This document shows, piece by piece, positions 47,861 to 59,345 of a stretch of 64,000 bases of DNA. Positions within the stretch are counted from its first letter, which is position 1. Every line of letters begins with the position of its first letter. The DNA comes from Zanthoxylum bungeanum (Eukaryota; Streptophyta; Magnoliopsida; Sapindales; Rutaceae), in NCBI GenBank assembly GCA_019454045.1, contig SKCR01015039.1:23948-87947 (forward strand), in the 5' to 3' direction. Position numbers and translations under genes: made by a program. The notes below the pieces were generated by a model. The model saw nothing but the letters and a program-made list of their open reading frames with translations. It did not search any database and was not told the DNA's origin.

Positions 47861-49837
47861 AGAATTTTTTAGGATTGGTGCTCGGCACGCCAATGTTATG
47901 TTGTATTTCCTTGTAAATATATATTTAAATACTTTATTATGAATGAAAAATAATTTCATTAATATATTCTTATTATCTAAATGTTAAAGTCATAACAGAC
48001 CTTAAAATAATTAGTTATGATACAATTACAAAAGCATCGCAACTATCATTGAGTTGAATCATAATAATATTATTTTTAAACCGTTCCTTGTCAAGGTTTA
48101 CATTACTTAGTCTGTAAGTAAACTCGTTGAGATTAGTACGTGTCGTATATTGGAATCTAGGATTTCAATGGTTATTACTCAATGAACTATGAGTCTTGGA
48201 GACTCGTATAGACATGTAGGTGTTTATATCGGATAAATATTGAACGACTCACCGAAGATTATTAATAAATGGTACACCAATGTCAACAAGAATCTTTTTG
48301 GGTTGAGTAGCATAATGATTCATTGACTTGAGATACTATTGTGGATATATGAGTTATCTTTCACACTTTGATGACAATCACGTAAACGACTTATTTAGGT
48401 CAGACCTCCGCATGTTCGTTGGGTGTGGACTGATTCTCAGGATATCCTGTATGTATTAAGAAATGATTAGTTAATTTTATTTACAGGGCATATGTATTCA
48501 ATATGGGATTAGCAATTTGTTAAATCCATATGCGTGTGGTACACCGTAGAAGTGAGTATTGAGTGTTATTCAGATATCGCTAATTAATACATCGACAGGA
48601 TTATACATAGGGAGATTTGAAGTTTGTATATGTTTCTCTGGTTTAATCTGGATAGTTGTGACAGAAGGATTATATGTATGCAATGACATTGACATGTATA
48701 GTTCAGCGAGTTTATTTGTGGTCATCATAATTTACGAGTGGGTAAATTATGGACACGAAATTGAATTTCGTAACGGATATACCTGAACTTAGAGAGTCTC
48801 ACATAATGAAATATACTCGTACAGTACTAGGGCAACATTATGAGTAATATTGATTATTCATAAATCGTTTAACGATTAAACGAATAAATATATGCATAGG
48901 GACAGTTCAATCATTTCCTAATTAATGTGTATTTGTATTTAATAAATAATTTAATTAAGTACACATTAATAAATTATCAAATAAGATATTTTGACATATA
49001 TCATAAATATATGTATTTGGAATTTTAATGTAAATGAAATACATATATTTAGATATTTATATTAATTAATTATTTAATTGTTAAATAATTAAAATAATTA
49101 AAAAATAAAATATCTAAAATGATGATTAAGCTTTAAAATGGCAAAATGTTGTTGGTTATACTTGTTTATTACCATTTATGGTTGGAGTGTACAAATGAAA
49201 CAAGTTAACTTTATATTATTAAATTAATATAAATTAAAGCGAAAAAAGATATTTTATTTCCCTTAGGCCTCGGCCAAAGAGAAAAATATATAAGTTTTTA
49301 TTTCATTTTTGGTTTTATCGGTTGAGCTACTTCGTTTCTCAAATCAAAACCTTTCTTAAGCATATAGCTAGCATTCCTTCTGAACCAGTTTTCCTTCGTG
49401 CAATAGGGGCTCCTCAAACAAGAATGCCTTCATTTGTTAAGCTTCCTAAAAAATAAAAAAGGAGAGTTGAGAGAAAATCAAAAGCCAAAGGCAAAATTTT
49501 AAGGAATTGCTTGGAAATTAAGATAAATTTCATTCTTTCTTTAAATTGGTAATAGTTTCTATTATTTTATGTATTTACATATGATGTAAGTTTATTTTTC
49601 ACTCTCTTTAATTTCTGTTGAGATGCTTGAAAATTTGATAATTGAATATATACATATGTATGTAGAGAACGCTTTCCCCCGTGCAGCTTTTCTTCTCCCT
49701 TTATCCTCAATCCAAAACTTTTCACCAAAGATTCAGATCTAGAACAGCCTGTTACTGTAACTTGCGTGACAAAATTGAATGAGACAGTAATTCTTCGGCT
49801 TTCATCAAGCATATTCGTTACATGGGTCTTCCTTCAT
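47861..49837 (+). other. Probable copia-6 3' LTR and flanking sequence, no gene seen
   Basis: AT-rich sequence downstream of the RNase H end. A TATA-like box (TATATAAG) is at 49287-49294, where an LTR promoter could be. I cannot fix either LTR edge because the partner LTR is not in the window. Open frames at 48559-48786 and 49567-49812 have no recognisable domain. Confidence 0.45.
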
Positions 49838-50032
49838 TGTTGAACAAAAATACAATTGCGTGACAAAATTGCATGCATGTGCGTGACAATTGTTGATCAG
49901 CTTTGATCAATTCACATAATCATCATTGCAATTGCATTCTTCTCTATATGAGCCACGCACTTTATGTTTAATAAGCACCAGCCACACACACAAGGCAACA
50001 AGTGCAGTTTTCCCTCGTTTGATCATGGACGT
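49838..50032 (-). other. Left flank of gypsy-2, possibly part of a minus-oriented copia LTR
   Basis: It starts TGTTGAAC, the form a minus-oriented LTR could have at its left edge, and ends with GACGT (50028-50032), the gypsy-2 target duplication. Removing gypsy-2 joins it to 61469 onward. Flanks of the proposed LTR (TTCAT left, GTGTA right) do not form a target duplication, so its left limit is uncertain. Confidence 0.4.
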
Positions 50033-50734
50033 TGTGCGGACCAGAATTGGGCCAGGGGCAATTCCGTCTTTTATCCGGACCCAAGTACGAATAAAACCCA
50101 TAGACTGAGGCCCAGCTTAGAGAGTTTAACACTATTCTGGAAAGCCCAAAGCAAAACCCAAAACCTTATACTATTTGTATATAAAGCTATACACACAAAG
50201 CCAAACCAATAAACAGAATATAAACATACATCAAATCACTACCAACTATTTCCCTCTTTTACTAAACAGGATATGTATTCACCACATGATGAGATTTTTT
50301 CTCACTAATTAATTATATCTTGATCACGTTGTGGGACTTACCTTCGTCTGCCAACTAAGAAGGCATTATTTCTTGGCTTATAAATGGAAGCATGATTCAA
50401 GCTAAGGAGGGGAAGGAAACGGAGAGTTCTCTAAGTTAAAGCTTCTTTACTCTCATACAAGCCTCTATTCTCTCTCAGAATTTCTCATTCCTAAACACTT
50501 ATCACCGCCCTCACGGCCACCCAAAAGAAAGATAAGGTAATAATGAGCCTTGCTTTCACATTTTACTTATTTATTTCTCATTTCATACTACTGACTTGAG
50601 CGTCGGAGTGCTCCCGGCACCCACTACACCGGTGGGAAATTTACTCCCGCTCATTCTACTTTGTCTTGCAGGATCGCTAGTGCCCCCAACCTACAAATTC
50701 TGATTGTGGACCTCGGGCGAAAACCAGCTCCATA
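50033..50734 (+). repeat. 5' LTR of gypsy-2
   Basis: It starts TGTGCGGACCAG and aligns nearly base for base with 60762-61463 up to the last few bases, where the 5' copy reads CAGCTCCATA and the 3' copy CAGCATCGACA. Two TATA-like boxes are present, TATATAAAG at 50178-50186 and TATAAAT at 50379-50385. The second is followed by purine-rich sequence and is a plausible core promoter. Confidence 0.92.
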
Positions 50735-50736
50735 AT

Positions 50737-50756
50737 TTGGCGCCCACCATGGGGCC
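50737..50756 (+). other. Primer-binding site of gypsy-2
   Basis: TTGGCGCCCACCATGGGGCC begins just after the 5' LTR. TGGCGCC-type sites are common in plant gypsy elements. I do not assign the tRNA. Confidence 0.75.
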
Positions 50757-50815
50757 TTAGCGATTTATAGCAGGTGAAGATCTCTCATCCTATAACAATC
50801 AAAAGCACAATCATC

Positions 50816-52157
50816 ATGGCTTCTATCAACGAACAAACACCGGATCCAGTAGCATCACAGCTAGCCATACTCCATGATAGATTGCAAGCTTTGGAAGAGG
50901 AAAACCAAACCATGCGAAACTCCAACATAAACCTTCAAAAGCAGCTGGAGTTAATCTTATCCACATCTCAACATCATAATATCCCAGATCAACCCAACAA
51001 CCATGCCACTCCATCTAATCTATTGGGAGCATTCAACGAAGTGGCAGATGACAATCCTTCAAATGGTGGCGGCCAGAGGAACCTACCAATTTCCCCAATC
51101 GATCAAGCACAACAAGTTGTATCCACCATGAGGAGGGAAATGATGGAGTTTAAAGAGGCAGTTATGTCCAGCCTACCAGGAGTGAAACTGCCAATAGGAA
51201 AAAGCAGAGCAGGAACCGTTTCTGACACTCCATTTTTGGAGACCATCACATCTGTCGAGCTGCCACGGAAGTTCCCCACCAGATATGAAGTTATATGATG
51301 GATCAACTTACCGGATGACCATGTTATCCACTACAAATACAAAATGATTTCGACTGGTCTGGCCCCTCACTAATGGGAGGCTGGTATGTGCAGAGGATTT
51401 GGAGAAACGTTAGCAGGTCCAGCCCTTACTTGGTTCATCAATCTTCCATACAGATCCATTGAATCGTATCAACAGCTAGCAGATAAATTCGTGGAACATT
51501 TCGCAAGCTCTTGCAAGCTTGAGAGAACTACTAACGACCTCAGCGCTATCCAACAACGAATGGGGGGAATCCTTGCGAAGCTACGTGGCTCGCTTCAACA
51601 AGGAAATGATAACTATTCCAGATCTTCGTCAGCCAACAGCTGTAGAAGCTTTCAGAAACGGGTTACTCTCTGAGAGTGGACTCTACAAAAAATTGACCAA
51701 ATTCTGATGTTACACGATGGACCAAGCCATGGCACGAGCCCAAATAGAAATCAGGTGGGAAGAAGATAAGAGGAATAAAATGAAAGATAATTCCTCCAAC
51801 TTACAAAATGAAAGAATTCACCATGCTTCCAAACGACATAAATAATTCTCAAAAATGATACCTAGCCATCTTTCAGACAAGAAGAATCATCAAAGAAAAG
51901 AGCATCAACCCCTCCGTAGAGATTTTGACCGACAACATCTTCCATACAGAGCCCAAGAGAGAGCTCCCGTAGACAAACCGAGGCTACCAGACTACAACTT
52001 TTCTATTTCCCCAGGGGAATTGGTTTCGGTCCTCAAGAAGATGGGAAGTGAGGTGAGATGGCCCCCATGAAACAGAGAAAGTTCCAAGAAGAATGACACC
52101 AGTAAATGGTGCGAATTCCACCAGGACTATGGCCATTCGACAGCAAATTGTGTAGCT
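50816..52157 (+). pseudogene. gypsy-2 gag
   Basis: It begins at ATG 50816 (MASINEQTPDP) with a coiled N-terminal segment (LHDRLQALEEENQTMRNSN). The Tat gag domain follows (MCRGFGETLAGPALTWFINL at about 51386, FVEHFASS, SYVARFNKEMITIP, AVEAFRNGLLSESGLYKKLT). The zinc motif C-E-F-H-x4-G-H-x4-C is at 52110-52151, in the same frame as protease. Lesions are a double frame change at about 51285-51310, TAA at 51371-51373, a one-base shift in the G run near 51560, TGA at about 51705, and further stops to 51845. The capsid protein would have formed the particle. Confidence 0.87.
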
Positions 52158-52916
52158 TTGAGGTTAGAGGTTCTGGAATTACTGAACAAAGGATTTCTGA
52201 GGGATTTACTTACAGAGAAAGGAAAATCTACCTTAGCCCGAAGAGACGAAAGAGAATGTCAAGGAGAGGCTCCCATACCACCTCCACCAATCAACAACAC
52301 AGTGAATTTCATTTCAGGGGGATCAGAGGTCAGTGGGGTTTCCTACTCAGCAGCCAAACGACATACGAGGGCAGTCACGATGAACATTCCTCATTCTACA
52401 TTGTCCGTGGAGAGGATGTTTACCAATCTGATCATGGAGTTCCCAGACGACAGTAATTCCGGTAGTATGAATCCACATCATGATGCTTTGGTGGTCTCCT
52501 TACAAGTGGCCAACTTTATGATTAAACGGGTACTAGTGGATACAGGATCTTCAGCCAACATCGTCTTTGCTACAGCTCTTGCGGACATGGGAGCCGAACT
52601 AGAGAAAGTTAACAGACGAACAACGGTGTTAATTGGGTTCAGTGGTGAGCAGAAATTCACCATGGGAGAAATAACTCTTCCAGTCTATGCAGGAGGGGTC
52701 AACAAGATGACTACTTTCCTAGTCTTAGACTGTCCTTCAGCCTACAATCTTATCGTTGGAAGACCATGGATCCACGAAATGAGAGCTGTTTCATCCACAT
52801 ATCACCAAGTTCTGAAGTTTCCTACAAAATGGGGGATTCATGAGATAAAGGGAGACATGGCTGCTTCAAGAGGATGCTACCAGACGACATTGAAAGCCAA
52901 AATTCATTCCGCATAG
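52158..52916 (+). pseudogene. gypsy-2 aspartic protease region
   Basis: A 252-residue open stretch in frame with the gag zinc motif. The active site is LVDTGSSANIVF (about 52530-52565), an intact D-T-G-S; the second-half motif NLIVGRPWIHEM follows (about 52747-52782). It ends at a TAG (52914-52916) in the linker, after which the same frame goes on. The domain itself is undamaged. It would cleave the polyprotein. Confidence 0.88.
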
Positions 52917-55094
52917 CAACTACAGAACGGACCTCATTCTTTGGAGCCGACACTCCCAAGTATTGAAGAACTTGATGAGGTCCAAATTCATTCTGAACGT
53001 GCAGATCACAAGACGCAAGTAGGAGCAAACTTGGATCCCAAGCTACGAGAAGACTTGGTTGATTTTTTACAAAAAAGACACAGCCAATTCGCATGGTCGC
53101 AAAAAGATATGACTGGGATCGACCCTGGATTGATTACTCATCAGCTCCATGTGGATCCAGACTACCTTCCTATCAGACAAAAGAGGAGAAAATTCACCCC
53201 CGAGAGGAATCAAATTATCGATGAAGAAGTTCAAAAATTACTCCAGAATGGTGCCATCAAATAAGTCCAATTCCCGGACTGGCTATCCAATGTGGTAGTG
53301 GTGCGAAAGAAGAATGGAAAATGGCGAGTCTGTATTGATTTCACAGACATAAACAAAGCTTGCCCAAAGGACTCGATCCCACTACCTCACATAGATTCAT
53401 TGGTTGATGCTACAGCCGGACATGAATTGTTGAGTTTCATGGACGCGTATTCTGGCTACAATCAAATCCTCATGCATCCAGATGATCAAGAGAAGACTGC
53501 TTTTGTCACCAATAGAGGAATTTTTTGTTACAAGGTGATGCCTTTCGGCTTGAAAAACGCTGGAGCCACCTACCAACGAATGGTCAACAAAATGTTCTCT
53601 CAACAAATTGGGAAAACAATGGAAGTCTACATAGATGACATGCTGGTGAAGTCTTCAAAATCAAAACAACACCTAGAGCACCTGGCAGAAGCATTCAACA
53701 TAATGAACAAGTATGGGATGAAGCTAAACCCGACTAAATGTGCATTTGGAGTCGCTTTAGGGAAATTCTTGGGATATATTGTCACACGACGAGGTATAGA
53801 AGCAAATCCAGACCAAATCAAATTCATTCTAGAAATCCCCTCTCCTACCAGCCCGAAAGATGTCATGCGACTAGCCGGAAGAATTGCAGCTTTAAACAGA
53901 TTCATCGCCAAGTCAACAGACAAGAGTTTTTTGTTCTTCTCAGCAATTAAAAAAGCAAAAACTTTTGAATGGACTCCAGCCTGCGAAGAAGCTCTAAAAG
54001 AACTCAAGCGATATTTGACAACTCCTCCTTTGTTGTCGAAGCCACTCGACAGTGAAAGGCTTTTTCTATACTTGGGAGTCTCGGAACAAGCTGTGAGTGC
54101 TGTCTTGATCAGAGAAGAGAATGGGATACAACTCCCAATCTACTATGTGAGCAAGGCATTACTTGATGCAGAATCGCGCTATTCACAAATGGAAAAACTG
54201 GTATTGGCTTTAGTAATGGCAGCAAGGAAGCTACGACCCTACTTTCAAGGCCATCCAATCACGGTTTATACAACATATCCTCTGAGGAGCATTCTGCACA
54301 AGCCGGAATTGTCTGGAAGATTAACAAAATGGGCAGTGGAGCTGGGAGAACACGACATCACTTATCAACCAAGAACAGCAATCAAGTCTCAAGCTTTAGC
54401 TGATTTTGTTGCAGATTTCAGTCCCAGTCTAAATATTACTACATATATAGAGGTAAATTCTATCCAGGACACACCATCTTGGAAGCTTTCAGTAGACAGT
54501 TCCAGTAATAAGAAAGGATGCGGTCTTGGGGTTGTAATTACTTCACCTGACGGTGATATACTACGACAAGCGATCAAATGTGGTTTCAGGGTTACAAACA
54601 ATGAGGCAGAGTATGAGGCATTGATAGCAGGTCTCAGCTTGGCCTGCGAACTTGGAGCAAAGAAGATCGAAGTAAAATCGGATTCTCAATTGATTGTCAA
54701 CCAATTCCAAGGTTCATATCAGGCACGAGACCCTCAAATGGCATCCTACTTGCAAAAGGTGAAAGAAATCCAGTCGACATTACAAGAACTAACGATAATT
54801 CAAGTCCCAAGGAGGGAGAATTCTCAAGCGGATGCGTTGGCTACTCTTGGATCAACAATGCACAAGGACATACCTCAGTCAATTCCTGTAGTATACTTGA
54901 ACTGGCCAGCAATTTGGAAGGAGGACAAGGAAGTAAACTTCATCACCTCAGACGACTCATGGATGACACCACTTGTGAAGTATCTGCAAGAGGGGCTACT
55001 TCCAGAAGATAAAACTGAAGCAAGAAGAATTCAAAGGCAGGCCGCAAAGTTCACCTTGTTCGACGGACAGTTGTTGAAAAGGTCTTTCACATGA
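52917..55094 (+). pseudogene. gypsy-2 reverse transcriptase with two RNase H domains
   Basis: The frame continues from the protease through a linker (FAWSQKDMTGIDP, about 53087) to a TAA at 53262-53264, then opens again from 53265 to a TGA at 55092-55094. RT: VVVRKKNGKWRVCIDFTDIN, FMDAYSGYNQI, and catalytic YIDD at 53628-53639. The ordinary RNase H follows (LFLYLGVSEQAVSAVL, YYVSKALLDAESRYSQMEK, about 54060-54200). After a connection, the archaeal-type RNase H has acidic residues in LSVDSSSN, NNEAEYEALI and VKSDSQLIV (about 54487-54710). All catalytic residues are kept. Only the two stops at its edges break it. The second RNase H defines the Tat branch. Confidence 0.93.
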
Positions 55095-56195
55095 CCCTAC
55101 TTGAAGTGTCTTTCTCATGCACAAGCCCAGCATGTCTTGTCAGAGCTACATGAAGGGGAATGTGGAAATCATTCAGGAGGACGTAGTCTTGCACTTCGAG
55201 CCCATTCGACAGGGTACTATTGGCCTACCATGAGAGCAGACTCGGCGAATTACACGAAGAAATGCGAGAAGTGCCAGAAGTTCGCCCCAGTTTCACATCT
55301 TCCTCCTGAAAAGCTAAATCTCATCCTATCCCCATGGCCATTCATGAAATGGGGAATGAACATTGTAGGCAAACTCCCAACCGCTCCGGGACAACGAGTC
55401 TACATGCTGGTTTTAACAGATTACTTTTCGAAGTGGATTGAGGCAGACTCTTTTGCCAAGATACGAGATAAAGAAGTTCAATCATTTGTCTGGAAGAACA
55501 TCATATGTCGATTCGGCATTCCCAAAGAGATTGTGACTGATAATGGCTCACAATTTATCAGCAATCATTTCCAAGACTTCTGCAAAAATTGGGGGATCAA
55601 ATTAAGTTTTTCAACCTCTCGCTTCCCACAAGCTAATGGTCAAGCCGAGTCTTCCAACAAGACAATTTTAAACACTTTAAAGAAAAGGTTAGAAAAAGCA
55701 AAAGGAGCCTGGGCGGATGAACTTCCTGGAGTCTTGTGGTCCTATAGGACGACTATCCGTTCCTCAACAGGAGAAACTCCTTTCTCTCTGGCATTTGGAA
55801 CAGAAGCGGTGATACCAACTGAAGAAAGCATTTCGTCTCCCCGCTACCAATGGCTCAGTGATGATGCGAATCAACAACTTATGAATTTGAACCTGGAGAC
55901 AATTGATGAATTGAGAGATCGTGCATCCGTTCGACTAGCAGCACATCGACAAAGAATGACCAGATACTTCAACAAAAATGTCAGAAGCAGAACATTCAAG
56001 GAAGGGGATTGGGTACTACGAAGAGTTTTTCAAAATACAAAAGAAATTGGAGAAGGTAAGTTGGGGCCAAATTGGGAAGGGCCATACGTCATCATAAGAG
56101 TTGTTGGACATGGAGCCTACAGATTGCAAACGACAGAGGGGAGGCAAATTCACAACAGTTGGAATGCGATTCACCTTAAGCGATTTTACCGGTAA
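55095..56195 (+). pseudogene. gypsy-2 integrase
   Basis: The same frame continues after the TGA at 55092 and is open for 364 residues. The HHCC finger is present (GECGNHSGG and KKCEKCQKF, about 55155-55285). The core has Asp in LTDYFSKWIEA (about 55418), Asp in VTDNGSQF (about 55540) and Glu in NGQAESSNK (about 55645), a complete D-D-E set. The C-terminal GPY-type region is present (GKLGPNWEGPYVI, about 56055-56092). It ends at TAA 56193-56195, with WNAIHLKRFYR before it. The domain reads intact on its own and is lost only by the upstream stop. Confidence 0.93.
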
Positions 56196-56981
56196 TATAT
56201 GCGTGCTTTTATTTAAATTTGAAGGATTAAAGTAGATTACTACTTTGTGTATTGCGATTCGACATAATAACAAGACTCGTTTGAAATATATCCCAAAATA
56301 TCAGTAAGCCATTAGATTGTTCAACAAAAGGTGATAAAAGTTAAAATTACAAGTAGTTCAAATTTCTGGAGCAGCTCCTTCCGGAGTACATTCAGCAGCA
56401 ACTTCGGATGCAGGAATTTCTTGAACTTGTCCAGCCGGCTCAACCTCCATTCGACTAACTTCTTCATTCTTCTTGTCCATCTCTTGAACTCCAACCGCTT
56501 CCTTGGCGTCAGTAATTTCTTTCTCAGCCACTTTGGAGTCGACTTCTTCACCCTTCTCTTCCACATCACCCTCGTTGGAAGAAGAAATTCCTGCCAATAG
56601 TCGATCATACTCTCGAATCCATTTCTCTGGTTCCCATGCGGCGGTATTCCCTTCAAGGAATTCCTTCATCAGATTACTTCGTTCTTTCATCATGGATTCA
56701 AGAGAAATCCCTTCAAGTTGCTCAATTAACTCACCATTCTCCTTCGTCACATTGTCAAACGCATCCTTATAACCTTCAATTGTAACCTCAGAAGTTTTCC
56801 TCTCCATTTTAAGAGTAGTTTTCACCTCCTTCAACTCCTTTTCCAATTCTTCATTCTTTTTCTCAAACGACTTCATTTGGGCCATCTCCTTTTTCATTGC
56901 TGCAACCGACCTTTCCATTTCTCTCTGCTTCTTGAGATTTGATTCGACAAATCGCTGCATGAATAAGTTACACTCCATTGC

Positions 56982-57048
56982 CTAAGAAAAGCATTCGATT
57001 AGAATCCATTCTACAATTGTAATAAAAAAAATTTAGTTATTTTCTTAC
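56982..57048 (-). other. Intron 2 of the antisense gene (67 bp)
   Basis: On the minus strand it begins GTAAGAAAAT and ends GCTTTTCTTAG. It is AT-rich and has an in-frame stop if retained. Splicing joins LTYQ to AMECNLF in phase 0. It is near the lower size limit for plant introns. Confidence 0.8.
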
Positions 57049-57707
57049 TTGGTAAGTTAGAGCCGCGGCCTTCTTCATTGTCTCGACGGGGCCAATCTTG
57101 GATAGTCTTTGCTCATCCTCCTCCAACAGAAGCTTCTTGATAAAAGGATCAAGGCTTGATGGGTCAGAAATTACAGTCGACCCTGATGGAATCTTGACAA
57201 TTATATTATCAATGTCCTCAATTTCAACCGCTTTCCTTTTTCCCCCTTTGACAATAATTTCAGTCGACTGCCCTTTAATCTTGGGAGTGCCAGTCGACAC
57301 AACCTATTGTAGTTCAGGAACCTCCACCTCTGGCTCCTTAATCTTAAGCTTCCTTGCCTTCTTACGGCTTTTCAATTCATCAATAGATGATACCTTAACG
57401 GGTCCTGACATTATATCCACTGCGCATAAAATTTCCTTTGGAGTTAAGGGCTTTATAAATAATACATTTCCGTACAATGCTCGAATCGACCAAGTACAGT
57501 AGATGACTTCCAATACGTGTTTACAAAGTGCCAAAGGGGTAGATATACCTTATGATTCGAAGATTTCCTTCCAAACTAGAGTTGCCCTTAATCTCCTCTC
57601 TACCAAGACTATTCTCCAATCTCGTTGTTCGGCGGGAAGAGCAAGAAGAGCTTTAGTATTAGATATGATCTGGGGGATTCTGTTGAACAATCTGTTTCGA
57701 AACGGAC

Positions 57708-57791
57708 CTGTGAAACAAAACAATCAATGTGTTAATTTCATACGACAATCACATTCATGAGATGTCATAAGTAAAGAGAGATGATACTCAC
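57708..57791 (-). other. Intron 1 of the antisense gene (84 bp)
   Basis: On the minus strand it begins GTGAGTATC and ends TTTTGTTTCACAG. Removing it joins exon 1 (ending one base into a codon) to exon 2 (starting GT) and keeps the reading frame across the junction (WSLI-S-PFRN). It is T-rich, as plant introns are. Confidence 0.8.
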
Positions 57792-58540
57792 TAATCAAAC
57801 TCCAATACTCTGAGATACGACCCATTCCAGTCGACCCAAATACACCCTCACCTCTCACAAAGAAATAATCTGACTGCCAATTTCCCATATCATTTGTTGG
57901 AAGCCCCATTACTAATTGTTCCTTCTTTCGACGAAGATACAAAGTATATCTCCCTTTCTCAGTTAGGTGCTCCTTTAGGTAATACGTGTATACTACATCC
58001 TTCACCTCAAACAATACTCCTTGCTCGAAAGCCAAACATTCAATCGACAATAAGATCCTCCAAGCGTTTGGCATCAACTGAGAAGGAGAAATCCCAAAAT
58101 GATCCAGGACTTCCCAAGCTAACCTCGGAATAGGGAATCTGAGTCCAAAATGGTCGTACATAAAACCCAATCCATCCAGGGATAATGTAATCGATTCTTT
58201 CAGTCGGCAAAGGCGCTTTCAATTCCACAGAAGTTGGGAATCTATACTTACACCTAATTTCCCTCAATGATCTTTCTATCATTCGACTGGCAGGGTTCTT
58301 ATTCAGCAAGTTCGTTGGCTCACTAGTGCTAACTCTCCCACTCGACTCTCCCACTATAGTTCTAATAGGTATAGCATCCACGGGAATTTCACGCGACAAC
58401 ACTGTAACAGGCCCTCCCTCAGAAAGCAGTTGACGCGACCAGTCCCTGAGAGATTTATCTTCACTCGACCCACTCGACGATACTTCTGCATATTTGTCTA
58501 TTTGGACTCCTAAGCTCTCTAAGGACTCTCCACTCGACAT

Positions 58541-59345
58541 ATTTCTCTAGACTAACATACAAACAAATAATTCCAAGGAGATAAGTTTCCTAAAGATCAA
58601 ACTCACTCAACTTCACAAACAAAATTCCTCCAAACAACATGCGACTAGAAAGATCAAACAACTTAAAATGACTAAGAACACTTTGAATCTACACTAAGAA
58701 CATTTGAAGATATTGAAGAATACGGAGAAAGATATGAAGGGTACCTTGAAGATCTTGAGAGCTCTCCTAAACTTTCCAATCGAAGGGAATTCTTGAGTGA
58801 AAAAAAAAGACTCAAAACCCATTCTTATACTCACCATTTTGGAGCTAATTTTCCCGCCAAAACGATGCCTCGTTTTTCACATTAGGTCTAATTGCATTTG
58901 ATGACACGTGGAAGTTCAAGAATCCTTCAAACAGGTATCGTCGAATGGATTAAAGAATTACAATCAGGCTTCATAATCAGATGGTATTCACTCGCAACAA
59001 AATGTTTTCACCAGAGCCTTCTTCATTTGACATGACAACATCAGAAATCTAAATATTTGAAATGTTATCATGTGACACCAAATCAATTCAGAGGTTATAT
59101 CAATTCAACATCTAAGCAAACCCTTAAACAAGTTTCTTAATCACTCGACACCACATCAAGCGTAAGATCATTACCTTTGTAATTTTGATTCGACAAAACA
59201 TCTATGCATTCGACTTAGTACCTAAGGAAATTTAAGTACCGTTGTTATGGCATTTCCACACGACATTTATGGAAATTGCATAAAGAAGTTGGCCACTCGG
59301 CACAACACATTGAATAACTTTAGATACAAGACTTCGACACAACTT
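58541..59345 (-). other. Upstream region of the antisense gene
   Basis: No ORF is supported here. On the minus strand it would be promoter and 5' untranslated sequence of the antisense gene; a weak TATA-like GTATAAGAAT lies at 58821-58830, about 280 bp before the ATG. Words containing TCGAC recur, as in the array to its right. Confidence 0.5.

Larger units (their letters stand above)
56358..58540 (-). pseudogene. Antisense spliced gene of gypsy-2 (plant 'putative gypsy type transposon' family)
   Basis: The minus strand carries a gene of three exons: 58540-57792, 57707-57049 and 56981-56358. It begins at ATG 58540 (MSSGESLESLGVQ). Near the middle of exon 1 are GLRFPIPRLAWEVLDHFGI and SPSQLMPNAWRILL, the core of the plant 'putative gypsy type transposon' domain (Pfam Transposase_28, from memory). 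Exon 2 adds PFRNRLFNRIPQI and a nuclear-type basic tract (KSRKKARKLKIKE). Exon 3 is a long coiled coil (about 56960-56700) and an acidic tail ending at TGA 56358-56360. Both junctions keep phase. Lesions are a one-base shift near 58154-58159, TAA near 57559 and TAG at 57301-57303. The gene faces pol, with 162 bp between the two 3' ends. Its function in the element is unknown. Confidence 0.82.

Noticed and set aside
48559..48786. 75-residue ORF with a hydrophobic look in the copia-6 downstream region
   Set aside because: AT-rich probable LTR sequence; non-distinct start, no domain and no partner.
50774..50815. GTG at 50774 as the gag start of gypsy-2
   Set aside because: ATG at 50816 in the same frame has normal plant context and starts a typical gag N-terminus; plant initiation at GTG is rare.
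52106..52456. 116-residue ORF overlapping the gypsy-2 protease
   Set aside because: It is a shifted frame of the gag zinc motif and protease, which themselves have clear motifs in the other frame.
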